Shown here: positions 26,768-35,235 of the stretch, one piece after another
Layout of the letters: every line of letters begins with the position of its first letter
How positions within the stretch are numbered: the first letter of the stretch is position 1
Assembly (NCBI RefSeq): GCF_900100695.1
Contig: NZ_FNCF01000006.1
Span: 124,001-188,000, forward strand
DNA from: Klenkia brasiliensis
GTDB lineage: Bacteria > Actinomycetota > Actinomycetes > Mycobacteriales > Geodermatophilaceae
DNA: 64,000 nucleotides
Direction: 5' to 3'
Notes under the pieces: model-generated
The model's database searches: none
What the model was told of the DNA's origin: nothing
Seen by the model: the letters and a program-made list of their open reading frames with translations, nothing else
Position numbers and translations under genes: made by a program

Positions 26768-26781
26768 GTTCCACGTGAAAC
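26768..26781. promoter_or_regulatory. parS-like site 2 upstream of parA
   Basis: GTTCCACGTGAAAC differs from GTTTCACGTGAAAC by one base. It lies 21 bp from site 1 (two helical turns), between parA and rsmG. Confidence 0.85.
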
Positions 26782-26843
26782 GCCAACCGTGGAATTCCGC
26801 GGTCCAGCCTACGGGTCGACGAGTCGACGCCGGGGGAGTCCGC

Positions 26844-27506
26844 TCAGCGGCCGGTGCGGGTCATCACGACGACCTGCGTGGCCGCCTCGCCGAGGTCGGC
26901 CCCGACGGGCCGCACGTGCACGTCGCGCATGCCCGCCGCGGCCAGCTCGGGCACCAGGTCGGGCACCTCGGCCGCGGCCTTGGCCCCGACGAGGGCGACG
27001 AGCTGGGCCCCGGGCCGCAGCATGCCGCGCACCCAGCCGACGAGCCGGGGGAGCGGTGCCACCGCGCGGGCGGTGACGACGTCCACCTGGCCCACCGCCC
27101 GGACGACGGACTTCTCCTCCGCCCGGCCGCGGACCACCGACCAGTCGGTACCCAGCTCCTGGACGACGTGGGTCAGGAACTCCACGCGCCGTGCCATCGG
27201 CTCCACCAGGGTCAGCGCGAGGTCGGGCCGGGCCAGGGCCAGCGGGATGCCCGGCAGGCCCGCCCCACTGCCCACATCCACCACACGGGCCCCGTGCGGC
27301 ACGGCCTCGGCGACCGCCACGCTGTTGAGCACGTGCCGCTCCCACAGCCGCGGCACCTCGCGCGGGCCGATCAGCCCGCGCACCACGCCCTCGCCGGCGA
27401 GCAGCTCGACGTAGCGCCGAGCACCGGCCAGCTGGTCGCCGAAGGCCGCGGCCGCGACCGGCGGCTCCACCGGCAGCTCGGCCGTCTCCCCACCGGGGTG
27501 GGTCAC
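26844..27506 (-). CDS. rsmG: 16S rRNA (guanine-527-N7)-methyltransferase
   Basis: The 220-residue S-adenosylmethionine-dependent enzyme methylates G527 in the 530 loop of 16S rRNA; its loss gives low-level streptomycin resistance in other bacteria. It shows GPREVPRLWERHVLNSVAVAE, the SAM-binding VVDVGSGAGLPGIPLALARPD, TLVEPMARRVEFL and VTARAVAPLPRLV. The GTG start at 27506 overlaps the jag stop by four bases, so it is the last coupled gene of the rpmH-rnpA-yidD-yidC-jag-rsmG run. A 136-bp gap with parS-like sites separates it from parA. Confidence 0.95.
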   Translation of the reverse strand: MTHPGGETAELPVEPPVAAAAFGDQLAGARRYVELLAGEGVVRGLIGPREVPRLWERHVLNSVAVAEAVPHGARVVDVGSGAGLPGIPLALARPDLALTLVEPMARRVEFLTHVVQELGTDWSVVRGRAEEKSVVRAVGQVDVVTARAVAPLPRLVGWVRGMLRPGAQLVALVGAKAAAEVPDLVPELAAAGMRDVHVRPVGADLGEAATQVVVMTRTGR

Positions 27507-28126
27507 GACGCGGGCAGGACCACGACGCGGCGGTTCGGCTCCTCGCCCTCGGACTCGCTGCGGACGCCGTCGGCGGCGGCGATGACGTCGTGCACGACCT
27601 TCCGCTCGAACGGGTTCATCGGCGACAGGCGCTCCGCGGTCCCGCTGGCGGCCACCCGGGAGGCGGCCTGGCCGGCCAGCTCGGTGAGGTCGGCGCGGCG
27701 CTTGGCGCGGAACCCGCCGATGTCGAGCATCAGCCGGCTGCGGGTGCCGGTGGACTGCGCCACCGCCAGGCGGGTCAGCTCCTGCAGGGCCTCCAGGGTG
27801 GCCCCACCGGGACCGATGAGGGTGGTCAGCTCGTCGCCGACCACGGCCACCGACGCGCGGTCGCCCTCGACGTCGAGGTCGATGTCGCCGTCCACGTCGA
27901 GGATGTCGAGGAGCCGCTCGAGGTAGTCGCCGGCGACGTCGCCCTCCTGGACGAGCAGGTCGTCCTCCTCGTCGTCCTCCTCGTCGTCCTCGTCGCCGTC
28001 GGTGTCCTCGGCGTCGGTCGTGTCGTCCTCGAGGACGTCGACGGGCTCGACCACGGCGTCCGCGTCGACCGGGTCGGCGTCGGGCAGGGCGGTCTCGGTC
28101 TCGGTGCTGCTCTGCGGGGTGCTCAC
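27503..28126 (-). CDS. jag: KhpB/Jag RNA-binding protein (KH and R3H domains)
   Basis: The 207-residue cytoplasmic protein has a type II KH domain (about 85-135; VVGDELTTLIGPGGATLEALQ) and an R3H domain (about 145-200; SPMNPFERKVVHDVI). KhpB proteins form RNA-binding complexes with KhpA and influence cell-wall growth. The first ~60 residues are extremely acidic, with a run of Asp/Glu between residues 40 and 56 (EDTDGDEDDEEDDEEDD). The start is GTG at 28126. The gene lies between yidC (79-bp gap) and rsmG (4-bp overlap), its standard place. Confidence 0.92.
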   Translation of the reverse strand: MSTPQSSTETETALPDADPVDADAVVEPVDVLEDDTTDAEDTDGDEDDEEDDEEDDLLVQEGDVAGDYLERLLDILDVDGDIDLDVEGDRASVAVVGDELTTLIGPGGATLEALQELTRLAVAQSTGTRSRLMLDIGGFRAKRRADLTELAGQAASRVAASGTAERLSPMNPFERKVVHDVIAAADGVRSESEGEEPNRRVVVLPAS

Positions 28127-28205
28127 GTGGTCTCCTCCTGGGGGAGTGCCGGCGGCCGGGGGTGGACCCGGAGGTGGGAGGGGCGCGCGGCGCGCGCCGG
28201 GTGGG

Positions 28206-29297
28206 TCAGCGCCGTCGGCGCTTGCCCCGGTTGGCCGGTCCTGCCGACCCGCCCGCGGCGCGCGGCCGGCTGCCCCCGCCGGCCCGTGCGCCGGTGCCCG
28301 GGGCGGTCCCGTTGCCCGACGCCGTGCTCCCGGTGCCCGGGTCGGTCGGCGTGGGGTCGTCCTGGGGCGTGGTGTCCGCGCCGGCGTCCGGCGCGGCGTC
28401 GATCGTCGCGGACGGGGCGGCCTTCTTGGGACGCACCGGCTTCGCGCCCGGCTTGGGGGCGAGCAGCTTCGGGTCGATCCGCGGCTTGTCGGCCTCGGCC
28501 TTGGCCAGGGCGGCCGGCGACCCGGGCGGGGGCATCTTCTTCAGGATGTAGAACTGCTGGCCCAGGGTCCACAGGTTGTTGGTGAACCAGTACAGCAGCA
28601 CCAGGATCGGGAAGAAGAAGCCCGAGACGAACAGGCTGATCGGCATGCCGTAGAGCAGCAGCTTCTGCACGGTGGCGGCCTGGCCCTCGACCGGGCCGGA
28701 GCGGCGCTGGATCTGCTTCTGCGTGTAGAAGGTCGTGAAGCACATGATGATGATCAAGATCATCGCCACGACGCGGATGTTGGTGTAGCTGCCACCGGTC
28801 AGGGCCAGGATCGCCCGTTCCTTGTCGCCCACCATGTTGAACGAGGAGGCGATCGGGGCACCGAACAGCTTGGCCGTGGCCGCGTTGTTCGTGAGGTCGT
28901 CGTCCCAGCTGTACAGACCCGGCTTGCCCGGCGCGATGCGGCGCAGCACGTGGAACAGGCCGATGAAGATCGGGATCTGCGGCAGGATCGGCAGGCAGCC
29001 GGCCAGCGGGTTGACCCCGCGCTCCTTCTGCAGCGCCATCATCGCCTGGCTGAAGCCCTGCTTGTCCGCGCCGTACTGCTTGCGCAGCTTCTGGATCTCG
29101 GGCTGGATCTCCTGCATCGCCCGCTGGCTCTTGACCTGCTTGACGAACAGCCGGAACAGCAGGATGCGGATGGTCACCACCAGCATGACCACCGACAGCG
29201 CCCAGGCGATGCCGCCCGCCGGGTCCAGGAACGTGGAGAACAGTGCGTGCCACTGCTTCATCACCCACGCGATCGCGGTGTACAGCCAGTCAAGCAA
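28206..29297 (-). CDS. yidC: Membrane protein insertase YidC
   Basis: The 363-residue integral membrane protein inserts and folds membrane proteins with or after the Sec translocon. It has the gram-positive YidC layout of five membrane segments. The hydrophilic-groove Arg lies in [15 protein letters not shown], the coiled C1 loop is [16 protein letters not shown], and [20 protein letters not shown] follows. The last ~110 residues form a basic, Ala/Pro-rich cytoplasmic tail ending in KRRRR, likely to contact ribosomes. I accept a TTG start at 29297 because GGAGG lies six bases before it and the product begins [12 protein letters not shown]. It overlaps the yidD 3' end by eight bases. Confidence 0.94.
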   Translation of the reverse strand: MLDWLYTAIAWVMKQWHALFSTFLDPAGGIAWALSVVMLVVTIRILLFRLFVKQVKSQRAMQEIQPEIQKLRKQYGADKQGFSQAMMALQKERGVNPLAGCLPILPQIPIFIGLFHVLRRIAPGKPGLYSWDDDLTNNAATAKLFGAPIASSFNMVGDKERAILALTGGSYTNIRVVAMILIIIMCFTTFYTQKQIQRRSGPVEGQAATVQKLLLYGMPISLFVSGFFFPILVLLYWFTNNLWTLGQQFYILKKMPPPGSPAALAKAEADKPRIDPKLLAPKPGAKPVRPKKAAPSATIDAAPDAGADTTPQDDPTPTDPGTGSTASGNGTAPGTGARAGGGSRPRAAGGSAGPANRGKRRRR

Positions 29298-29610
29298 CGC
29301 GGGCCTCCGTGGACGGCGTGGGCGGGGTCGGGGGGCAGGGCCGGGATCCCCGCGCGGACGCTGTGTCCGACGAGTGGATCAGCTGGGCGGTTCCGGGGAC
29401 GAGGTCGACGCCGCCACGGTGCCAGGGCGCGCACTTGGCGATCCGCACCACGGCCAGCCACCCGCCGCGGGCGGCCCCGTGGACCTGGACCGCCTCCTGC
29501 GCGTACTCGCTGCAGGTGGGGGTGAACCGGCAGCGCGGTCCCAGCAGCGGGCTGATGCCACGCCGGTAGAACCCGATGAGGCCCAGCAGGGCGCGGGCGC
29601 CGGCGCTCAC
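29290..29610 (-). CDS. yidD: Membrane protein insertion efficiency factor YidD
   Basis: The 106-residue protein has the family block [27 protein letters not shown], with the three conserved Cys positions completed by [14 protein letters not shown]. YidD is a small amphipathic membrane-associated factor that helps YidC-dependent insertion. The last ~30 residues are a Pro/Ser-rich extension beyond the normal end. It overlaps rnpA by four bases upstream and yidC by eight bases downstream, giving tight coupling. Confidence 0.94.
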   Translation of the reverse strand: MSAGARALLGLIGFYRRGISPLLGPRCRFTPTCSEYAQEAVQVHGAARGGWLAVVRIAKCAPWHRGGVDLVPGTAQLIHSSDTASARGSRPCPPTPPTPSTEARVA

Positions 29611-29978
29611 CGGCTGCCCAGCACGCGGTCGAGGCCGCGGGTGAGGTCCCGGCGCAGCGTGGCGGTGTCGGCGCCGGCCGCCTCGGGGCGGGCCCGGACG
29701 ACGAGGTCGGCCGCGGCGGGGAGCCGGTGCAGCTCCTCGCGGACCAGGTGCCGCAGCTGCCGGGTCACCCGGTGGCGGCAGACCGAGTTGCCCACGGCCT
29801 TGCCGACCACGAAACCGGCCCGTGGTCCGGGAGGGGGGTCACCAGGACCCCCGCCACGGACGACGGGCCGTTCGGGGAGGTAGTGCACGACCAGGGTCGG
29901 GCGCCCGGCACGCCGGCCGGAGCGGACGACCACGGTGAACTCCGGACGCCGGCGCAGGCGGGCCTGCGCAGGCAGCAC
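29607..29978 (-). CDS. rnpA: Ribonuclease P protein component
   Basis: The 123-residue basic protein assists the RNase P RNA in 5' processing of tRNA precursors. It starts [14 protein letters not shown]. The conserved helix is [22 protein letters not shown], in which the usual RNR motif reads RHR. I chose the GTG at 29978, one base after the rpmH stop, rather than the ATG at 30023, because the latter lies inside rpmH and the conserved start is LPAxxRLRRRxEF. A Pro/Gly-rich insert near residue 45 ([11 protein letters not shown]) is lineage-typical. Confidence 0.93.
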   Translation of the reverse strand: MLPAQARLRRRPEFTVVVRSGRRAGRPTLVVHYLPERPVVRGGGPGDPPPGPRAGFVVGKAVGNSVCRHRVTRQLRHLVREELHRLPAAADLVVRARPEAAGADTATLRRDLTRGLDRVLGSR

Positions 29979-29979
29979 G

Positions 29980-30117
29980 TCAGGCGGAGAGCTTCTCGCG
30001 GCCCTTGCGGCGGCGGCCGGCAAGGATGGCGCGGCCGGCCCGGGTGCGCATCCGGAGCCGGAAGCCGTGGGTCTTGGACCGGCGACGGTTGTTCGGCTGG
30101 AACGTGCGCTTGCTCAC
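29980..30117 (-). CDS. rpmH: 50S ribosomal protein L34
   Basis: The 45-residue basic protein reads [19 protein letters not shown] and onward and ends EKLSA, a full-length actinobacterial L34, which binds 23S rRNA. The start is GTG at 30117. It is the first gene of the leftward rpmH-rnpA-yidD-yidC-jag-rsmG run. The divergent, 686-bp dnaA upstream region lies behind it, with a minus-strand TATGCT (30302-30297) as a candidate -10 for the operon. Confidence 0.97.
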   Translation of the reverse strand: MSKRTFQPNNRRRSKTHGFRLRMRTRAGRAILAGRRRKGREKLSA

Positions 30118-30400
30118 GAGGTGCTCCCACTGACGACGACGAGGTGGCGACCACCGCACGGGCGGTCGCGCAGCGGTGCCGGGCCGGGACCGGCAGTGCG
30201 CCGGGACCCTGCCTGCACCGAGGCTGGTGGCCTGCGCCCAGGACCGGGACCACGTGGCGGGCACGCAGCAACCGTCCGCTGTGCACAGACGCAGCCAGCA
30301 TAGCCGAGGCGGCCGCGGTGGCGGTGGGCGCCCGCAGCAGGGGTCGTCCCGGGCCCTCCACGGGGCCCCGCCACGGCCCCACCGAACCACACCGGTGTCG

Positions 30401-30429
30401 TTGCCCGCCTGTGGACGGTGCTGTTAGCG
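30401..30429 (+). promoter_or_regulatory. Candidate dnaA promoter with a DnaA-box-like spacer
   Basis: TTGCCC (30401-30406) and TTAGCG (30424-30429) are separated by 17 bases. TGTGGACGG (30410-30418), a reverse-strand DnaA-box-like sequence with two mismatches, lies in the spacer. That would suit autorepression by DnaA; this is inference. Confidence 0.4.
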
Positions 30430-30596
30430 TCGCCTCGCTCGCCACCGGTCGAGAGGGACGTCCCGGGTGACCCGACCACGGTCGGTCCACCCCCGGCACC
30501 CGGCCCGGTCCACATCCCCCTCCTGCACGCTGAGCTGGGCGGACGGCCTGGACCGGCCCGATCGGGCCACCCTCTGCCACAGCACGTCCCCACCCG

Positions 30597-30649
30597 TCGT
30601 CCACACTCTGTGGACAGCGGTGTGGACCCCGCCCGGACCACGGTCCACA
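30597..30649. promoter_or_regulatory. Cluster of four DnaA-box-like sites upstream of dnaA
   Basis: All four share the core GTCCACA: TCGTCCACA (30597-30605, plus, one mismatch to TTGTCCACA), TGTGGACAG (30609-30617, minus, one mismatch), TGTGGACCC (30621-30629, minus, two mismatches) and CGGTCCACA (30641-30649, plus, two mismatches). Confidence 0.65.
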
Positions 30650-30730
30650 GCGGTGGATCCACCCGGGGACGACGGGCCGGCCCGGCGGTCGCGCACACAG
30701 GGTCACCGCCGACCACAGCGCAGCACCAGG

Positions 30731-30787
30731 CACGCACAGGCACGCACAGGCACGACGGGGACGCGCGCAGCAGGCACGACGGGGACG
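30731..30787 (+). repeat. Direct repeats immediately upstream of dnaA
   Basis: CACGCACAGG is repeated in tandem (30731-30750). CAGGCACGACGGGGACG occurs at 30747-30763 and again at 30771-30787, 24 bp apart. The second copy ends 16 bases before the dnaA ATG. Confidence 0.8.
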
Positions 30788-30803
30788 GAAGGGACGGAAG
30801 TCG

Positions 30804-32546
30804 ATGGCCGACACCACCGGCGAGCTGGGACCGGTCTGGGACCGGATCCGGGAACGCCTGGCCGGCGACCTGACCCGCCAGCAGAACGCGATGCTCGGCC
30901 TGACTCGTCCGCTGGGTCTGGTCGAGGGCGTCTTCGTGCTGGCCGCGCCCAACGAGTTCACCCAGACGGTGCTGGAGTCCCGCATCCGCACCGCGCTCAC
31001 CGACGCGCTCACCGCCGAGTTCGGACGCGAGACCAAGGTCGCCGTGCAGCTGGAGGACGCCCCGCCGGCTCGCGACGACCGGCGCGACGACCACCGCACC
31101 CCCGACCGGCCCGTGCCGGTCCGCCGCCCGGTCGACCGGGCCGAGGACGACCGCCCCGGGCCCGAGCGCTTCGACGGCCTCGACGGGTTCGACGGGTTCG
31201 AGGGTGACCGCCGCGACGCCGAGCCGTGGGGGAGCGACGACCGCGAGCGCGGCGAGCGCGACCGCGACGCCGAGGACCGCGCCGCCCGGGCCCAGGCCGA
31301 CGACGGGCGCACCGCGTTCGGCGTCCGCACCGACGTCTGGCTGCCCGAGTCCGGCGACGGCCGCGACTGGTCCCGCGGCAACGGCGCGGCACCGGGCCGG
31401 GACCTCCCGCGCACCGACCCCCGCCGGCCCGCACCGTGGGACGGCCCGGACACCGACCCCGACGCCGGTGCGGCCCGCCGCCCCGCCGCCGCCGGCCGCA
31501 CCGCCGGGGGCGACCTGGGCCTGAACCCCAAGTACGTCTTCGACAGCTTCGTGATCGGCAACAGCAACCGGTTCGCCCACGCCGCGGCCGTCGCCGTCGC
31601 CGAGGCCCCCGCCCGGGCCTACAACCCGCTGTTCGTCTACGGCGACTCCGGGCTGGGCAAGACCCACCTGCTGCACGCGATCGGCCACTACGCCGCGCGG
31701 ATGTTCCCCGACGTGCGGGTCCGGTACGTCTCCACCGAGGAGTTCACCAACGAGTTCATCAACCTGGTGCACTCCGGGCGGGCCGAGGACTTCCGGCGTC
31801 GCTACCGGGACATCGACTTCCTGCTCATCGACGACATCCAGTTCCTGGAGCGCGCCGAGCGGACGCAGGAGGAGTTCTTCCACACCTTCAACACGCTGCA
31901 CAACGCCAGCAAGCAGATCGTCATCACCAGCGACCGGCCGCCCAAGAAGCTGACCACGCTGGAGGACCGGCTGCGCACCCGCTTCGAGTGGGGGCTGATC
32001 ACCGACGTGCAGGCCCCCGACCTCGAGACCCGCATCGCCATCCTGCGCAAGAAGGCCTACGGCGAGCGGCTGCAGGCCCCCGACCCGGTGCTGGAGTTCA
32101 TCGCCAGCAAGGTGCAGACCAACATCCGCGAGCTCGAGGGCGCCCTCATCCGGGTCACCGCCTTCGCCAGCCTGAACAAGCAGCCGGTCGACCTGGCGCT
32201 GGCCGAGCTGGTGCTCAAGGACCTGATCAGCGACGAGCAGGGCCCGCAGATCACCGCCGCGATCATCATGGCCGCCACCGCCGAGTACTTCTCCGTGACG
32301 ATGGAGGAGCTGCAGGGCGCCAACCGCAGCCGCACGCTGGTCAACGCCCGGCAGATCGCGATGTACCTGTGCCGTGAGCTCACCGAGCTGTCCCTGCCGC
32401 GGATCGGGGCCTCGTTCGGCGGCAAGGACCACACCACGGTCATGCACGCGGTCAAGAAGATCACCGGCCTGATGGGCGAGCGCCGCGCCACCTACACCCA
32501 GGTCACCGAGCTCACCGCCCGGATCAAGTCCCGCGCCCGCCAGTAG
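30804..32546 (+). CDS. dnaA: Chromosomal replication initiator DnaA
   Basis: The 580-residue AAA+ initiator binds DnaA boxes and opens oriC. Domain I is at about 1-85. Domain II is a long, acidic Arg/Asp-rich linker of ~150 residues with a [11 protein letters not shown] repeat. Domain III has Walker [16 protein letters not shown] and Walker [12 protein letters not shown]. Domain IV ends with the DnaA-box-binding signature [18 protein letters not shown]. The ATG at 30804 gives an N-terminus matching the actinobacterial pattern ([16 protein letters not shown]). The linker makes it longer than mycobacterial DnaA (about 507) but shorter than Streptomyces forms. It is preceded by GGAAGGGACGGAAG. 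Confidence 0.98.
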   Translation: MADTTGELGPVWDRIRERLAGDLTRQQNAMLGLTRPLGLVEGVFVLAAPNEFTQTVLESRIRTALTDALTAEFGRETKVAVQLEDAPPARDDRRDDHRTPDRPVPVRRPVDRAEDDRPGPERFDGLDGFDGFEGDRRDAEPWGSDDRERGERDRDAEDRAARAQADDGRTAFGVRTDVWLPESGDGRDWSRGNGAAPGRDLPRTDPRRPAPWDGPDTDPDAGAARRPAAAGRTAGGDLGLNPKYVFDSFVIGNSNRFAHAAAVAVAEAPARAYNPLFVYGDSGLGKTHLLHAIGHYAARMFPDVRVRYVSTEEFTNEFINLVHSGRAEDFRRRYRDIDFLLIDDIQFLERAERTQEEFFHTFNTLHNASKQIVITSDRPPKKLTTLEDRLRTRFEWGLITDVQAPDLETRIAILRKKAYGERLQAPDPVLEFIASKVQTNIRELEGALIRVTAFASLNKQPVDLALAELVLKDLISDEQGPQITAAIIMAATAEYFSVTMEELQGANRSRTLVNARQIAMYLCRELTELSLPRIGASFGGKDHTTVMHAVKKITGLMGERRATYTQVTELTARIKSRARQ

Positions 32547-33070
32547 CAGGTCGACAAGACCCTTCATCCCCAGATCTGTGCACAGGGTGGGGACTGCGGA
32601 TCCCCATGTCGACCCGCCCCGTACCCAGCGGGTGCACCGGTTCTCCCCGCTCCGTCCCCCGGACGGGTGCGTTGGGGATCCACCGGGGGCTGGGACGGGA
32701 CAGCGGGTGGACCGGGGGTGGAAGCGGACGGTCACCGGTGGAGGACGGCCGACGAATCCCCATGTCGACCCCAGCCGACAGGTCACCGGCCCACACCGCG
32801 CCAACAGCCCCGCACCGGCCCTGACCTGCGCCGACGTCCTCGGTCCCCAGTACCCACACCTGTGATGACGAGGATGAGGGAGTTCTCTCGAGGAGTTCTC
32901 GAACCACACCCTGGGTGTGCACGTGCGGTCGACGAGTCGACAGGAGCAGCAGCACGACCAGCACCGGCAGCGGCCAGGAGGGGCATTCGACTCCGACCGC
33001 CCCGGCAGGGGAGACTGTCGCCCGCACCGAGACAGGACCCGCAGGACGACGAGCAGGGGTGGACGACGAC
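32547..33070. other. dnaA-dnaN intergenic region, probable part of oriC
   Basis: No gene is present in these 524 bp. By position this is where oriC lies in most actinobacteria. I see no TTGTCCACA or one-mismatch match. The visible features are the palindrome CTGTGCACAG (32576-32585), a 16-bp direct repeat (32600-32615 and 32756-32771), and a less GC-rich stretch at about 32860-32910 with GATGACGAGGATGAG and a repeated GAGTTCTC that could be an unwinding region. The dnaN ribosome site lies at the right end. Confidence 0.6.
32600..32771 (+). repeat. 16-bp direct repeat pair in the dnaA-dnaN region
   Basis: ATCCCCATGTCGACCC occurs at 32600-32615 and again, identically, at 32756-32771, with starts 156 bp apart. 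Confidence 0.85.
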
Positions 33071-34213
33071 ATGAAGTTCCGGGTGGCACGCGAGGTGCTC
33101 TCCGACGCGGTGGCCTGGACGGCGCGCAGCCTCCCGCCGCGGCCGTCGGTCCCCGTCCTGGCCGGCATCCTGCTGGAGGTGCAGGGCGCCTCCCTGTCGG
33201 TGTCGGGCTTCGACTACGAGGTCTCCGCCCGCGCCGAGGTCGACGTCTCCTCCACCGAGGACGGCCGCACGCTGGTGCCCGGCCGGCTGCTGGCCGAGAT
33301 CGTCCGCGCCCTGCCGCCGCACCCGGTCGACGTCGTCGCCGAGGGCGCCCGGCTGGCCATCAGCTGCGGCAACGCCCGGTTCTCCCTGCCGACGCTGCCG
33401 GTCGAGGACTACCCCTCCCTGCCGTCGCTGCCCTCCACCGCCGGCGTCGTCGACAGCGACGCGTTCGCCGAGGCGGTCGGCCAGGTCGCCGTCGCGGCAG
33501 GTCGCGACGACACGCTGCCGATGCTCACCGGCGTCCGGCTGGAGATCGAGGACGACCGGGTGACCCTGGCCGCCACCGACCGCTACCGCCTCGCCGTCCG
33601 CGAGTTCGCCTGGCGCCCCGAGGTCTCGGGGCTGTCGGCCGCCGTCCTGGTGCCCGCCCGCACGCTCGCCGACGCGGCCAAGACGCTGACCAGCGGCCCG
33701 GAGGTCGTGCTGTCGCTGTCCTCGGGCGGTGCCGGCGAGGGCATCCTGGGCCTGTCGGGCAAGGACCGGCAGACCACGACCCGGCTGCTGGACGCCGAGT
33801 TCGTCAAGTACCGCGCGATCATGCCCAACGAGTCGGCGTCGCACGCGCTGCTGCCGGTGGGTGCCTTCACCGACGCGGCCAAGCGCGTCGCGCTGGTCGC
33901 CGAGCGCGGCACCCCGCTGCGCTGCGAGTTCACCCCCGGCCAGGTCACCCTGCGGGCCGGCGGCACCGACGACGAGGGCCAGGCCGAGGAGCGCTGCGAC
34001 GTCGAGTTCGACGGCGACCCGCTGACGATCGGGTTCAACCCGACCTTCCTGCTCGACGGGCTGGCCTCGGTGCACACCGAGCGCGCCCGGATGGACTTCA
34101 CCAGCGCGCTCAAGCCCGCGGTGCTGTCCGGCCACGAGGAACCGGCCGAGGACGGCGCCCCGCGCCCCGGCTCCTACCGCTACCTGATCATGCCGGTGCG
34201 CCTGCCCGGCTGA
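33071..34213 (+). CDS. dnaN: DNA polymerase III beta subunit (sliding clamp)
   Basis: The 380-residue protein forms the dimeric ring that tethers polymerases to DNA. It shows three repeated clamp folds. The first starts MKFRVAREVLSDAVAWTARSLP, the second around FAEAVGQVAVAAGRDDTLPMLTGV, and the third ends with the canonical YRYLIMPVRL that lines the partner-binding pocket. ATG 33071 was chosen because it starts the conserved KFRV motif; longer upstream frames run through the origin. It lies in the invariant dnaA-dnaN-gnd-recF order. The length is typical. Confidence 0.98.
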   Translation: MKFRVAREVLSDAVAWTARSLPPRPSVPVLAGILLEVQGASLSVSGFDYEVSARAEVDVSSTEDGRTLVPGRLLAEIVRALPPHPVDVVAEGARLAISCGNARFSLPTLPVEDYPSLPSLPSTAGVVDSDAFAEAVGQVAVAAGRDDTLPMLTGVRLEIEDDRVTLAATDRYRLAVREFAWRPEVSGLSAAVLVPARTLADAAKTLTSGPEVVLSLSSGGAGEGILGLSGKDRQTTTRLLDAEFVKYRAIMPNESASHALLPVGAFTDAAKRVALVAERGTPLRCEFTPGQVTLRAGGTDDEGQAEERCDVEFDGDPLTIGFNPTFLLDGLASVHTERARMDFTSALKPAVLSGHEEPAEDGAPRPGSYRYLIMPVRLPG

Positions 34214-34310
34214 CCCGCCGCGCGACCCCGGGCCGGGGCGAGCACGATGGGCACCGCCCGGGGGCAGTGCCGCCCGCACCGGGGACGAGACCGACTCGAG
34301 GAGGACCGGC

Positions 34311-35234
34311 GTGCAGCTGGGGTTGATCGGACTGGGCAAGATGGGCGGCAACATGCGCGAGCGTGTCCGCCGGGCCGGGCACGAGGTGGTCGGCTACGAC
34401 CGCTCGCCCGAGCTGCAGGACGTCGACAGCCTCGAGGCGCTGGTCGGCGCCCTGCAGGCGCCGCGCGTGGTGTGGGTGATGGTCCCTGCCGGTGACCCCA
34501 CCCGGGAGACCGTCGAGGCCCTGGGCGACCTGCTCGAGGCCGGCGACGTGGTCGTCGACGGCGGCAACTCGAAGTTCACCGACGACCAGGTGCACGCCGA
34601 CCTCCTGGCGCAGAAGGGCATCGGCTACGTCGACGCCGGCGTCTCCGGCGGTGTCTGGGGTCTGCAGAACGGCTACGCGCTCATGGTGGGCGGCTCGAAG
34701 GAGGACGTCGCCAAGGTCCAGCCGATCTTCGACGCCCTCAAGCCGCCGCTGGACAAGGAGAGCGACTCCCCGGCCGGCGAGGGCGCGGGCTTCGTGCACG
34801 CCGGGCCGGTGGGCGCCGGGCACTTCGCCAAGATGGTCCACAACGGCATCGAGTACGCGATGATGCAGGCCTACGGCGAGGGCTACGAGCTGCTGGCCGC
34901 CGTCGACCTGATCGAGGACGTCCCCGGCGTCATCGCCTCCTGGACCCAGGGCACCGTCATCCGCTCCTGGCTGCTGGACCTGCTGGTCCGCGCGCTGCAG
35001 GAGGACCCGGGTCTGGACGACATCACCGGCTGGGCCGCCGACTCCGGCGAGGGCCGCTGGACCGTCGAGCAGGCCATCGAGCACGCCGTCCCCATGCCGG
35101 CGATCTCGGCGTCGCTGTTCGCCCGCTTCTCCTCGCGGCAGGACGACAGCCCGACCATGAAGGCCGTCGCGGCGCTGCGGAACCAGTTCGGCGGCCACGC
35201 GGTCAAGGCCCGCGAGGTCGAGGACCCCGCCTAG
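34311..35234 (+). CDS. gnd: 6-phosphogluconate dehydrogenase, short NAD-type form
   Basis: The 307-residue enzyme decarboxylates 6-phosphogluconate to ribulose 5-phosphate in the pentose phosphate pathway. It carries [13 protein letters not shown] (nucleotide loop), the substrate blocks [11 protein letters not shown] and [23 protein letters not shown], and the catalytic [25 protein letters not shown]. The ~300-residue size places it in the short GntZ-like class, usually NAD+-dependent, rather than the 470-residue NADP+ class. The GTG at 34311 follows GAGGAGG by a few bases. It lies between dnaN and recF, its conserved actinobacterial place, with only one base before recF. Confidence 0.95.
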   Translation: MQLGLIGLGKMGGNMRERVRRAGHEVVGYDRSPELQDVDSLEALVGALQAPRVVWVMVPAGDPTRETVEALGDLLEAGDVVVDGGNSKFTDDQVHADLLAQKGIGYVDAGVSGGVWGLQNGYALMVGGSKEDVAKVQPIFDALKPPLDKESDSPAGEGAGFVHAGPVGAGHFAKMVHNGIEYAMMQAYGEGYELLAAVDLIEDVPGVIASWTQGTVIRSWLLDLLVRALQEDPGLDDITGWAADSGEGRWTVEQAIEHAVPMPAISASLFARFSSRQDDSPTMKAVAALRNQFGGHAVKAREVEDPA

Positions 35235-35235
35235 C

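Larger units (their letters stand above)
30118..30803. other. rpmH-dnaA intergenic region: divergent promoters, DnaA boxes and repeats
   Basis: No gene is present in these 686 bp. The region holds a minus-strand TATGCT at 30302-30297 (rpmH operon) and a candidate dnaA promoter at 30401-30429. It also holds a cluster of four DnaA-box-like 9-mers at 30597-30649, and direct repeats just before the dnaA start (30731-30787). It probably forms part of the origin region together with 32547-33070. Confidence 0.7.
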
